Shown here piece after piece: positions 15,466 through 23,617 of a stretch of DNA of 64,000 nt. The DNA is taken from NCBI GenBank assembly GCA_900465665.1, contig UBJO01000050.1:1-64000 (forward strand), in the 5' to 3' direction. The translations under genes and the position numbers were made by a program. This DNA comes from Hyphomicrobiales bacterium. Lineage in GTDB: Bacteria; Pseudomonadota; Alphaproteobacteria; Rhizobiales; Rhizobiaceae. The notes below the pieces were generated by a model. The model was not told the origin of the DNA. It did not search any database and was given only the letters and a program-made list of their open reading frames with translations. How positions within the stretch are numbered: position 1 is the stretch's first letter; the number at the start of each line of letters is the position of its first letter.

Positions 15466-17415
15466 TCAACCGGCCTTGTTTACCCGCATGTACCAATCGA
15501 CCAGTCGGCGGACCTGGCGCGCTGTGTAGCCACGCTCGATCATCCGCTGAACGAATTCGTCATGCTGCTTCTCGGTCGAGCTGTCCTTCTTGGAGCCGAA
15601 GCTGATGACGGGCAGCAGATCCTCGACCTGACCGAACATCCGCTTTTCGATCACCTCGCGCAGTTTCTCGTAGCTCGTCCATGCCGGATTGCGGCCGCCA
15701 TTGCGCGCCCTTGCCCTGAGCGTGAACTTCACCACTTCGTTGCGGAAATCCTTTGGATTGGCGATGCCAGCAGGCTTCTCGATCTGAGAGAGTTCGCTGT
15801 CCAGGATCTCGCGGTTCAGGATCTGCCCGGTATCGGCATCCTTGAAATCCTGGTCCTCCAGCCAGGCATCCGCATAGGATATGTAGCGGTCAAAAAGGTT
15901 TTGGCCATATTCGCTGTAGGACTCCAGATAAGCCTTCTGGATCTCGTGGCCGATGAACTCGGCATAGCGGGTCGCGATCTCCGACTTGATGAAGTCGAGG
16001 TAACCGGCCTCCACCTCCTTCGGAAACTGCTCGCGCTTGATCGCCTGCTCGAGGATATACATCAGGTGCACGGGATCGGCGGCGACTTCCTTGGTGTCGT
16101 AGTTGAAGGTCTCCGACAGCACCTTGAAGGCAAAGCGAGTGCTGATGCCGTTCATGCCCTCGTCGACGCCGGCGACATCGCGGTATTCCTGCACGGACTT
16201 TGCCTTCGGATCGGTGTCCTTCAGGTTTTCGCCGTCATAGACGCGCATCTTGGTGTAGAGCGGCGAATTCTCATGGCGGATCAGACGGGTCGCCACCGTG
16301 AAGCGGCTCAGGTTTTCCAAAACCTCCGGCGCGCAGGCGCTCTTGGCGAGCTCGCTTTCGCGCAACAGCTTCTCGTAGATCTGCCGTTCCTCGGTCACGC
16401 GCAAGCAATAGGGCACCTTGACCACGAGGATACGGTCGAGGAAGGCTTCGTTGTTGCGGTTGTTTTTGAACTGCTGCCACTCGGATTCGTTCGAGTGGGC
16501 GACGACGATGCCTTGATAGGGGAAGGCGCCGAAGTTTTCGGTGCCGTTATAGCTGCCCTCCTGCGTTGCCGTCAGCAGTGGGTGCAGCACCTTGATCGGC
16601 GCTTTGAACATTTCGACGAATTCGAGCAGCCCCTGCGTCGTGCGGTTGAGGCCGCCGCTGTAGGAATAGGCGTCCGGATCGGCCTGGCTGTAGTTTTCCA
16701 ACTGGCGGATGTCGACCTTGCCAACGAGAGCCGAGACGTCCTGGTTGTTCTCGTCACCCGGCTCGGTCTTGGCAATCGCGATCTGGCGAAGCCTCGATGG
16801 CATCAGCTTGACAACGCTAAAGCGCGAGATGTCGCCGCCGATCTCATCGAGCCGCTTGGTAGCCCAGGGGGAAATCAGTCCGGTGAGACGGCGTCTGGCG
16901 ATCCCATATTTGTCTTCCAGGAGATCGGACATGCGCTCCGGCTGGAAGAGACCTAGCGGTGATTCGAAGACCGGGCTCACCTGTCCGTCAATCGCCAGCG
17001 TATAGATCGGGAAGCGCTCCATCAGCTTCTTCAGCCGTTCGGCGAGAGACGATTTGCCGCCGCCTACGGGACCGAGGAGATAGAGGATCTGCTTGCGCTC
17101 TTCGAGACCCTGCGCGGCATATCTGAAATAGCCGACGATCCGCTCGATCGTGTCTTCCATTCCATAGAAATCGGCAAAGGCGGGATAAATCTTGACGGTG
17201 CGGTTGGAGAATATGCGGCCTAATCGCTCATCGGCGCTGGTGTCGATCAATTTAGGTTCGCCAATGGCTTCCACCATGCGTTCCTGCGCGGTGGCATATA
17301 GTCGTTTGTCATCGCGGCAGGCCAGGAGGTATTCCTGGAGACTTAGCTCTTCTTGCGCGGCGTTCGTATAGATCTCCGAAAACAGATCGAATACGTCGCT
17401 TTCGCTCTTCTGCAT
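15466..17415 (-). CDS. prkA: PrkA-type serine protein kinase (AAA domain)
   Basis: A 649-residue PrkA (YeaG) protein, the usual length. The N-terminal AAA part has Walker A GPVGGGKSS (115-123) and FFGMEDTIERIVGYFRYAAQG-like sequence just before it. The region around NESEWQQFKNNRNNEAFLDRILVVKVPYCLR carries the arginine-rich sensor part, and the C-terminal third is the PrkA kinase-like domain. Some homologues phosphorylate proteins, and an ATP-dependent protease activity has been argued for others. It is the first gene of prkA-yeaH-spoVR. The 280 bases upstream must hold the promoter; I found no EcfG match there. Confidence 0.94.
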   Translation of the reverse strand: MQKSESDVFDLFSEIYTNAAQEELSLQEYLLACRDDKRLYATAQERMVEAIGEPKLIDTSADERLGRIFSNRTVKIYPAFADFYGMEDTIERIVGYFRYAAQGLEERKQILYLLGPVGGGKSSLAERLKKLMERFPIYTLAIDGQVSPVFESPLGLFQPERMSDLLEDKYGIARRRLTGLISPWATKRLDEIGGDISRFSVVKLMPSRLRQIAIAKTEPGDENNQDVSALVGKVDIRQLENYSQADPDAYSYSGGLNRTTQGLLEFVEMFKAPIKVLHPLLTATQEGSYNGTENFGAFPYQGIVVAHSNESEWQQFKNNRNNEAFLDRILVVKVPYCLRVTEERQIYEKLLRESELAKSACAPEVLENLSRFTVATRLIRHENSPLYTKMRVYDGENLKDTDPKAKSVQEYRDVAGVDEGMNGISTRFAFKVLSETFNYDTKEVAADPVHLMYILEQAIKREQFPKEVEAGYLDFIKSEIATRYAEFIGHEIQKAYLESYSEYGQNLFDRYISYADAWLEDQDFKDADTGQILNREILDSELSQIEKPAGIANPKDFRNEVVKFTLRARARNGGRNPAWTSYEKLREVIEKRMFGQVEDLLPVISFGSKKDSSTEKQHDEFVQRMIERGYTARQVRRLVDWYMRVNKAG

Positions 17416-17647
17416 CTTTGCTCTCCCGCGGCCGGTTGAATGAGGACGGGATCGCTACGTGTCGGCTCGCGAGATAGAACGCGTCAGACTATTTTATTAC
17501 AATGCGCTTACGAAGTTCGGGACAGTCTGTAGCCGATAGCCGCGATACTCGTCAGACTCACATTATGCAGCCGACGTGGCAGATCGCCAAGGGCGCAGAT
17601 AGGTTTTCACTCTTTTTTGCACGATATGTGACAAATCTCGTCCATGA

Positions 17648-17678
17648 ACAAAAAAGGGGCCGCTCAGCGACCCCTTTC
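17648..17678 (-). terminator. Rho-independent terminator after gcd
   Basis: On the minus strand AAAGGGG and CCCCTTT flank a GC-rich centre and are followed by a run of Ts. It begins about 20 bases after the gcd stop codon (17698). Confidence 0.75.
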
Positions 17679-17697
17679 TGTTGCTTTGCGCTGACGC

Positions 17698-20127
17698 TTA
17701 GTTCGGCAGAGCGTAGGCGATGACAAAGTCGCCACGGATATCCGACTGGCGTGCGCCGCCGGCCGAGATGATGACGTACTGCTTGCCTGTCTTCGGCGAC
17801 TTGTAGGTCATCGGGCCACCCTGGCTGCCGACCGGCAGACGGGCCTTCCAGACTTCCTTGCCGGTCGCCGTGCTGAAGGCGCGCAGGTAGAAGTCCTGCG
17901 TACCGGCGATGAAGATCAGGCCGCCCTGGGTGGCGAGCGTGCCGCCGAGCGTCGGCATGCCGATCGGGATCGGCAGGCCCATCTTGATACCGAGCGGGCC
18001 AGTGTCTTCGACGGTGCCTACAGGAACCTGCCAGGCGATCTTTTGCGCCTTCATGTCGATCGCCGTCAGGCTGCCGAAGGGCGGAGCCTGACACGGAATG
18101 CCGAGGGCCGACAGGAAGCGGTTCTTGTTGACCGCGTAAGGCGTGCCCTTCATTGGAACGACGCCCATGCCGGTGTTCACCGATTCGCCACCGCTGTTGA
18201 CGGCCTTGGTCGGCGCGGCTTCCTTCATCTGGATCCACAGGCCGAGGCGCATGTCGTTGACGAAGATGTAGTTCGAGTTCGGGTCGGTCGAAAGGCCGCC
18301 CCAGTTCATGCCACCCAGCGAACCCGGGAAGTTGAGCGCGAGGTCGGTGCCGGGGACCGTGTAGACGCCATCGTAGCGCATGCCCTTGAAGGCGATGCGG
18401 CACAAGAGCTGGTCAAACGGCGTCGCACCCCACATGTCGCTTTCGGTCAGCGTCTTGGCGCCGATCTGCGGCATGCCGACTGAGAGCTTCTGGGTCGGAG
18501 CGTAAGGCTCGTTCGGGATGTTGCCCGGTTTGACCGGCACATCGTCGACTTTTGTCAGCGGCTGACCGGTTGCGCGATCGAGCACATAGAGCTGGCCGGC
18601 CTTGGTGCCGAACACAAGAGCTGGAACCGTCGAGCCATCGGCCTTCGGGAAGTCGATGAACGACGGCTGCATCGGAACGTCGAAGTCCCACAGATCGTTG
18701 TGAACGGTCTGGTAGACCCACTTCTCGCGGCCGGTGGTGGCGTCGAGCGCCAGCATCGAGGCGCCGTATTTGTGGTCGAGGTCGGTACGGGTCGCGCCGT
18801 AGAGGTCGACCGACGGGCTACCAACAGGCATGAAGACAGTGTTGGAAGCCGCATCATAGGACATCGAAGCCCAGACGTTCGGGGTCGAACGCGTGTAGCT
18901 TTTGCCCGGAGGCGGCAGCAGGGTGATGTTGGGATTGCCCGGGTCGAATGCCCAACGCAGCTTGCCGGTCACGACATCGAAGCCGCGCATGACGCCACCA
19001 GGCATGTCGGTGCTGACATTGTCGGCAACGCGGCCGCCGACAACGACGGTGGTGCCGGCAAGCGTTGGCGCCGAGGTTAGCACGTAGCTCGGATCAGCCG
19101 CCTGGCCCATGCCGACCTTCAGGTCGACGCGGCCGTTGGTGCCGAAATCCGGGCAAAACGCGCCGGTGTCGGCGTCGAGCGCGATCAGCTCGGCGGTGAT
19201 CGTGTTCATCAGGATGCGGCGTTCGCAAAGAGCGCCGGGTGCGACGTTGACCGCGGTGACCGGTGTGGAGTTGGGTGCCGACGGCTGTTCGAGCGCACGT
19301 GTCGCATCGAAATAAGCGAGGCCGCGGCAACGCATCCAGACCGACGACTTCGCGTTGATCTCGGCCTTCCATATTTCTTTGCCGGTATCGGCGTCGATCG
19401 AGATGACGTTGTTGTGCGGGGTGCAAACGAACACGCGCTCGCCGACCTGCAGCGGGGTTTCCTGGTCTTCCGCGCCGTTGGCGCCGGGGCTGATCGGCGT
19501 ATCGCCGGTGTGGTATTCCCACGCAACCTTCAGATCGTTGACGTTATCGACGTTGATCTGGTCGAGCGCCGCGAAGCGGCTGCCGCCCGAGGTGTTACCG
19601 TAGGCTTCCCAGTTCTTCTGTTCGCGAGCGGGATCGACCGGCGTGCGGGCCGGGCCGGCGCCGGTGGCCACGACCGGCGGATGCGGAATAAACATGCCGT
19701 AGAAGGCTGCGCCGGTGCCAATCGCGAGGATCAAAGCAAGGCCGAACGAGGCGCCGTAAGCGGGCGTGCCGCCTGCCGAGCGGCGCAGCAACGGAAAGGA
19801 GAGCGCAACGACGATCGAGCCGACGGCAATCGCCAGCAGGCGCGAGATCAGCGGCCAGAACTCGAAGCCTGCGTCCCAGATGGCCCAGATGGCCGAGAGA
19901 ACGAAGATGAGCCCGAAGAGCAAGGCGCCCAGCGGCTTGCGCCGGATGATGAGCAGGCCCGAGACGACAAGTCCTATGCCGGCGAGCAGGAAGTACAAGC
20001 TGCCGCCCAGCGAGACGAGCTTGCCGCCGCCGACCGCGAAAAACAGCCCGGCGAGCGTGATGATCGCGCCAAGCAATACCAGCCACAGGCGACCTAACAG
20101 CGCCGGTGGGTTAGGTGATTTATCCAT
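17698..20127 (-). CDS. gcd: Membrane-bound PQQ-dependent glucose dehydrogenase
   Basis: Oxidises glucose to gluconolactone on the periplasmic side and feeds electrons to ubiquinone; in soil bacteria the gluconic acid made helps dissolve phosphate. The 809-residue length fits the family (about 800). Five hydrophobic segments lie in residues 1-145, then the PQQ eight-bladed propeller begins with REQKNWEAYGNTSGGSRFAALDQIN. Typical blade sequence is seen: VGERVFVCTPHNNVISIDADTG, SSVWMRCRGLAYF, YKSPKTGKQYVIISAGG. The protein ends DFVIAYALPN. It is monocistronic: a terminator follows and a 410-base gap precedes. PQQ synthesis genes are not in the window, so the cofactor must come from elsewhere. 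Confidence 0.95.
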   Translation of the reverse strand: MDKSPNPPALLGRLWLVLLGAIITLAGLFFAVGGGKLVSLGGSLYFLLAGIGLVVSGLLIIRRKPLGALLFGLIFVLSAIWAIWDAGFEFWPLISRLLAIAVGSIVVALSFPLLRRSAGGTPAYGASFGLALILAIGTGAAFYGMFIPHPPVVATGAGPARTPVDPAREQKNWEAYGNTSGGSRFAALDQINVDNVNDLKVAWEYHTGDTPISPGANGAEDQETPLQVGERVFVCTPHNNVISIDADTGKEIWKAEINAKSSVWMRCRGLAYFDATRALEQPSAPNSTPVTAVNVAPGALCERRILMNTITAELIALDADTGAFCPDFGTNGRVDLKVGMGQAADPSYVLTSAPTLAGTTVVVGGRVADNVSTDMPGGVMRGFDVVTGKLRWAFDPGNPNITLLPPPGKSYTRSTPNVWASMSYDAASNTVFMPVGSPSVDLYGATRTDLDHKYGASMLALDATTGREKWVYQTVHNDLWDFDVPMQPSFIDFPKADGSTVPALVFGTKAGQLYVLDRATGQPLTKVDDVPVKPGNIPNEPYAPTQKLSVGMPQIGAKTLTESDMWGATPFDQLLCRIAFKGMRYDGVYTVPGTDLALNFPGSLGGMNWGGLSTDPNSNYIFVNDMRLGLWIQMKEAAPTKAVNSGGESVNTGMGVVPMKGTPYAVNKNRFLSALGIPCQAPPFGSLTAIDMKAQKIAWQVPVGTVEDTGPLGIKMGLPIPIGMPTLGGTLATQGGLIFIAGTQDFYLRAFSTATGKEVWKARLPVGSQGGPMTYKSPKTGKQYVIISAGGARQSDIRGDFVIAYALPN

Positions 20128-20538
20128 GGAATAGCCTCATTGCATGTCCGGCAAACGAGAATGGAAAGCCTGCAAACACGAAATGCTTGCAGTGCCCGTT
20201 CGCCGTTCGGTTAGCTGTCTTAGCGACAGCAGGCGAAAAGTGGCGAGTTCGAGCGCATGTGCGTTGGCGAACCATGATCTGCGAAAAGCGGCGCGTTGGG
20301 CGCCAATCCGGGAAATCTGCAAAAGTCCATCAGGCTCGTCCTACGTGGTTCGAAATGCACGTGTCAGGCACCGACGGAGGGAGACAGTACCTTAACGTCT
20401 CCAACCCTGGCCGGGGTATATCGTCAGCGGCCGCATGGTGGCAAGTTCTATTTTAGAAGAACGAATAACAGCTTGCTATTGGGCAAGCGGGTCCGATTTT
20501 GCGTTGGGAATCGAAGCTGGATTCCGTGCGTCGCCTGT
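20128..20538. other. Gap upstream of gcd
   Basis: About 410 bases lie between the gcd start and the next gene's stop. Short open frames cover it on both strands but none has convincing protein features. It should hold the gcd promoter; I see no clear sigma-70 or EcfG match. Confidence 0.4.
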
Positions 20539-21108
20539 TCAGAACGGGTTCGTCGTGGCGCTTTCGATCTTCACCGGCTTCTTGTTTGACAGCCGTTCGA
20601 TGCAGCCGGCATAGGTCGCATGCATGGGATAGATGCGTGAGGTTGGAATGACCCAGTCGGGCTCATTGCCCTGGAACGCGACGTTGATATCCGCCATCCC
20701 GCTGAGCGCGGCGCGAATGATGCCCTGAACGCCGCCCGCGTTCGAATTTCCGGGCAGGCTCCAGACGCGCAGGCTCTTATTGTCGGCGCCGATGGCCGGC
20801 ACCTCCATGCTGTTGCTCTTGCCCGTCACAGAAACCTTGGTGGAGAGGTGGTCCGGGAGCGACCACGCGTCATTCTTGATGATCCACGACGCATCCTTGA
20901 GGCTTTCGCGGAACTCGACGGTCTTTCCCGTCATGCTGTCCCAAACCAGCGCGCAATAGGGCTCGTCGCCATTGTGGACATAGCCGATCGACCATTGTCG
21001 GGACGAGCCGATCCATTCCTCGGTGCCATTGGCAACCAGCGGAGCGCCGGCGCTGAAGAGAGCGGCAGCAAGAACGAGTCTCGCGGAAAGAACGGCGAAC
21101 GGTCTCAT
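20539..21108 (-). CDS. Hypothetical exported protein
   Basis: A 189-residue protein with a cleavable signal peptide: MRPFAVLSARLVLAAALFSAG followed by APLVANG. The mature part has tryptophan-rich segments (EEWIGSSRQWSIGYVHNGDEPYCALVWDS, DASWIIKNDAWSLPD) and two or three cysteines that could form a disulfide (YCALV, YAGCIERL). I do not recognise a family. It stands 119 bases from the agmatinase gene on the same strand and might share its transcript, but nothing links the functions. Confidence 0.7.
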   Translation of the reverse strand: MRPFAVLSARLVLAAALFSAGAPLVANGTEEWIGSSRQWSIGYVHNGDEPYCALVWDSMTGKTVEFRESLKDASWIIKNDAWSLPDHLSTKVSVTGKSNSMEVPAIGADNKSLRVWSLPGNSNAGGVQGIIRAALSGMADINVAFQGNEPDWVIPTSRIYPMHATYAGCIERLSNKKPVKIESATTNPF

Positions 21109-21227
21109 TTTTCCGTACCTCAGTGCAACACGGCTTGGTCTTCAGGGCGTTGCCCATGAACCGTCCTTGTCGCACGAACAGGTTTCAAACCGGTGAATCG
21201 CCGCGCTTGCCGCTGCACGCCCATGTG

Positions 21228-22166
21228 TCAGGGAAGAACACAGAGCATCTCGTAAAGCAGGTTTGCGGCGATCAGAGCCGTGTTGCCGGATGGGTCGAAT
21301 GGCGGAGAAACCTCGACCAGATCGCCACCGACGAGATTGAGGCCGGCGCAGCCGCGGATGATCTCAAGCGCCTGCCATGTCGTGAGCCCACCGATCTCGA
21401 CTGTTCCGGTTCCAGGCGCGAAGGCCGGATCGAGGCTGTCAATGTCGTAGGTCAGGTAAACGGGCGTCGAGCCGATCTTCGCCCTGATCTCTTCCATCAG
21501 GGGCTTGAGCGACTTGGCCCAGCACTCCTCGGCCTGAACAACCGTCCAGCCCTTGTTGCGGGCCCAATCGAAATCCTCGGGCGAATAGCCGGTGCCGCGC
21601 AGGCCGATCTGGAACACCTTGTCGTTGACGAGGAGCCCGTCGTCACAGGCGCGGCGGAATGGTGTGCCGTGGGCGATCTTCTCGCCGAACATCTCGTCAT
21701 TGGTGTCGGCATGCGCGTCGACATGGATCAAAGCCACGGGGCCGTGCTTCCTAGCGATCGCGCGCAGGATCGGATAGGTGAGCGTATGGTCGCCTCCAAG
21801 CGTCAGCGGGATACAGGGATGGGTCAGAAGGTCGTCGTAGAAGGCGGTAATGATATCGACCGAGCGCTTCAGGTCGAACGTATCGATCGGCACGTCGCCG
21901 ATATCTGCCACCTGCATCCGCGCGAAGGGCGCTGCCCCCGTTGCCATGTTGTAGGGGCGCAGCATGCAGGACTCTTGCCGGATTTGCCTGGGGCCAAGGC
22001 GGGTGCCCGGCCGGTTGGAGGTGCCGACGTCGAGCGGAATGCCGACGAAACACGCGTCGAGGCCCTCCGCCGTCGCCTGGCTCGGCAGGCGCATCATCGT
22101 CGCCGGGCCGGCGAAGCGGGGCATGTCGTTGCCGCCGAGTGGCTGGTTGAACGTGTGGTCCGGCAT
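21228..22166 (-). CDS. speB: Agmatinase (arginase/ureohydrolase family)
   Basis: Hydrolyses agmatine to putrescine and urea with a two-manganese centre. The 312-residue protein shows all metal motifs: GGDH (124-127), the HVDAHADT loop (D150, H152, D154) and YDIDSLDP (D241, D243). The start at 22166 is taken because AGGAGAGACGAAGCC stands just before that ATG; the frame runs 21 codons further without such a signal. It lies 52 bases after the amine oxidase gene on the same strand. Together they could turn agmatine into putrescine and then into an aminoaldehyde. Other ureohydrolases (guanidinobutyrase, guanidinopropionase) share these motifs, so the exact substrate is uncertain. Confidence 0.85.
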   Translation of the reverse strand: MPDHTFNQPLGGNDMPRFAGPATMMRLPSQATAEGLDACFVGIPLDVGTSNRPGTRLGPRQIRQESCMLRPYNMATGAAPFARMQVADIGDVPIDTFDLKRSVDIITAFYDDLLTHPCIPLTLGGDHTLTYPILRAIARKHGPVALIHVDAHADTNDEMFGEKIAHGTPFRRACDDGLLVNDKVFQIGLRGTGYSPEDFDWARNKGWTVVQAEECWAKSLKPLMEEIRAKIGSTPVYLTYDIDSLDPAFAPGTGTVEIGGLTTWQALEIIRGCAGLNLVGGDLVEVSPPFDPSGNTALIAANLLYEMLCVLP

Positions 22167-22218
22167 GGCTTCGTCTCTCCTGATCGCGATGGATATGTCG
22201 TTGGGCGTCGCGCGTGCG

Positions 22219-23460
22219 TTACCCTGCAAGGGCGGCGATGACCTCGCGCGCGGCGCGCTCGCCGCTTTGCAGGGCGCCGTGGGCGGTCGAAAAGTCCGTG
22301 GTGTGGGTCGCTTCGCCGGCGAAGAACACGCGCTCGTCGTAAGATCTGGCGAGCATCAGGCGGGCGTCGGAATGGCCGGGCAGTGCATGGCTGTAGGCGC
22401 CGCCGATCGAAGCCGTCCTGGTCCAGTCCGATGCGACCAGCGGGCGCAGATTGCGCCGGATATCGCTGCCGAACAGATGAGCGAGCTGATCTGTCGCGCG
22501 CGCGAATGCAGCGTCATGGCCGTGATCCGCCACGGCGCGCGCGCCGGCGCCGCCGAGAAAGCATTCGATCACGGGCTGGCCGAAGGGGCGGATATAGTAG
22601 CTGCCGGTCGATGCATCGCGGGGATCACCGATAAGGTGCGTCTCATCCTCGAATGGAGCGGAGCCGATGATCTCAAGGAAGAGTTTCTCGTTCGCCCCAA
22701 GTGGCAAGCGGGCTGCTGCCTCTCGCCACGCATCAAGTGCGCTTGGCCAGCGGATCGTGTTGCCTGCAAGGATATTGGTGGAGATGGTGACGATGACCGC
22801 GCGGGCGCGCACGGTGCGGACCGCTGTCTCGACCTCAACGTGACGTCCGTCGAGCCCGATCGCTTCGACAGGCGTCGCAAGCTTCACCATCGTCTCTGCA
22901 GGCATGGCGGCGCTGACGAGCGCGCCATAGCCTGTCGCGACGCGCCAGTTGAAGTCGGTCGAGGCTTCGTTGTAAGCGGCGTAGTCCTTGCAGGAAATGC
23001 GTTCGAGTTCGTCGCCGCTGATATAGCCGCTCAGCGCTTGCAGATAACTCGTCCAGCCGTCGGCCGGGTCGAGCGCATCGGCGGCGATGTCGGAGAGGGG
23101 AGGAGTGGTGGAGACGCGATCTGTCCACCGTTCGAAGGCGGTATGCGCCTCATCGCGTTCGGATGGAGTGAAGCCGAGATCGTGAAACTGTCCGCCCCAG
23201 GCCGATGGCTGGCGATCAACGGCGATGCCGATCTCGCCGGCGATGCGGGTCCAGGGATTTCGATCGCCGGAGTGAAGCCAGCCGCAGCCGAGATCGACGA
23301 CGCTGCCCGCTGCCGTTTTCGTCGAGGCGCGACCGCCCTTGCGGTCAAGAGCCTCTAGCACCAGTGTCTTCAGGCCGGCCTTGGCGAGCGTTCGGGCCGC
23401 ACCCGTCCCGGCCGCGCCGGCGCCAATGATCACGACATCGGGCTCTTCCATCATCGACAT
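22219..23460 (-). CDS. Flavin-dependent monoamine oxidase
   Basis: A 413-residue FAD amine oxidase. The N-terminal dinucleotide fold reads VVIIGAGAAGTGAARTLAKAG, then LEALDRKGGRAST (the GG motif), and the C-terminal FAD contact is FFAGEATHTTDFSTAHGALQSGERAAREV. The family oxidises primary amines or polyamines to aldehydes with release of peroxide. It is first in a probable two-gene operon with agmatinase, which suggests putrescine or agmatine as substrate; that is inference. No signal peptide is seen. The start may be any of three close methionines (MSMM). Confidence 0.85.
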   Translation of the reverse strand: MSMMEEPDVVIIGAGAAGTGAARTLAKAGLKTLVLEALDRKGGRASTKTAAGSVVDLGCGWLHSGDRNPWTRIAGEIGIAVDRQPSAWGGQFHDLGFTPSERDEAHTAFERWTDRVSTTPPLSDIAADALDPADGWTSYLQALSGYISGDELERISCKDYAAYNEASTDFNWRVATGYGALVSAAMPAETMVKLATPVEAIGLDGRHVEVETAVRTVRARAVIVTISTNILAGNTIRWPSALDAWREAAARLPLGANEKLFLEIIGSAPFEDETHLIGDPRDASTGSYYIRPFGQPVIECFLGGAGARAVADHGHDAAFARATDQLAHLFGSDIRRNLRPLVASDWTRTASIGGAYSHALPGHSDARLMLARSYDERVFFAGEATHTTDFSTAHGALQSGERAAREVIAALAG

Positions 23461-23617
23461 GGCCTAGGCGACTTTCCTTGCGGTCAACTGAATACGAACG
23501 TCTCCGCCGCATGCTCCATAAAATGGCTTGTCGATCAATGCCGTTTTCAGGCTTTGCGCTGAAACTTAAAGCAATTGCGGGCGCGGCATCGAATGCCACC
23601 GCGCCCGCATCAGTCTC

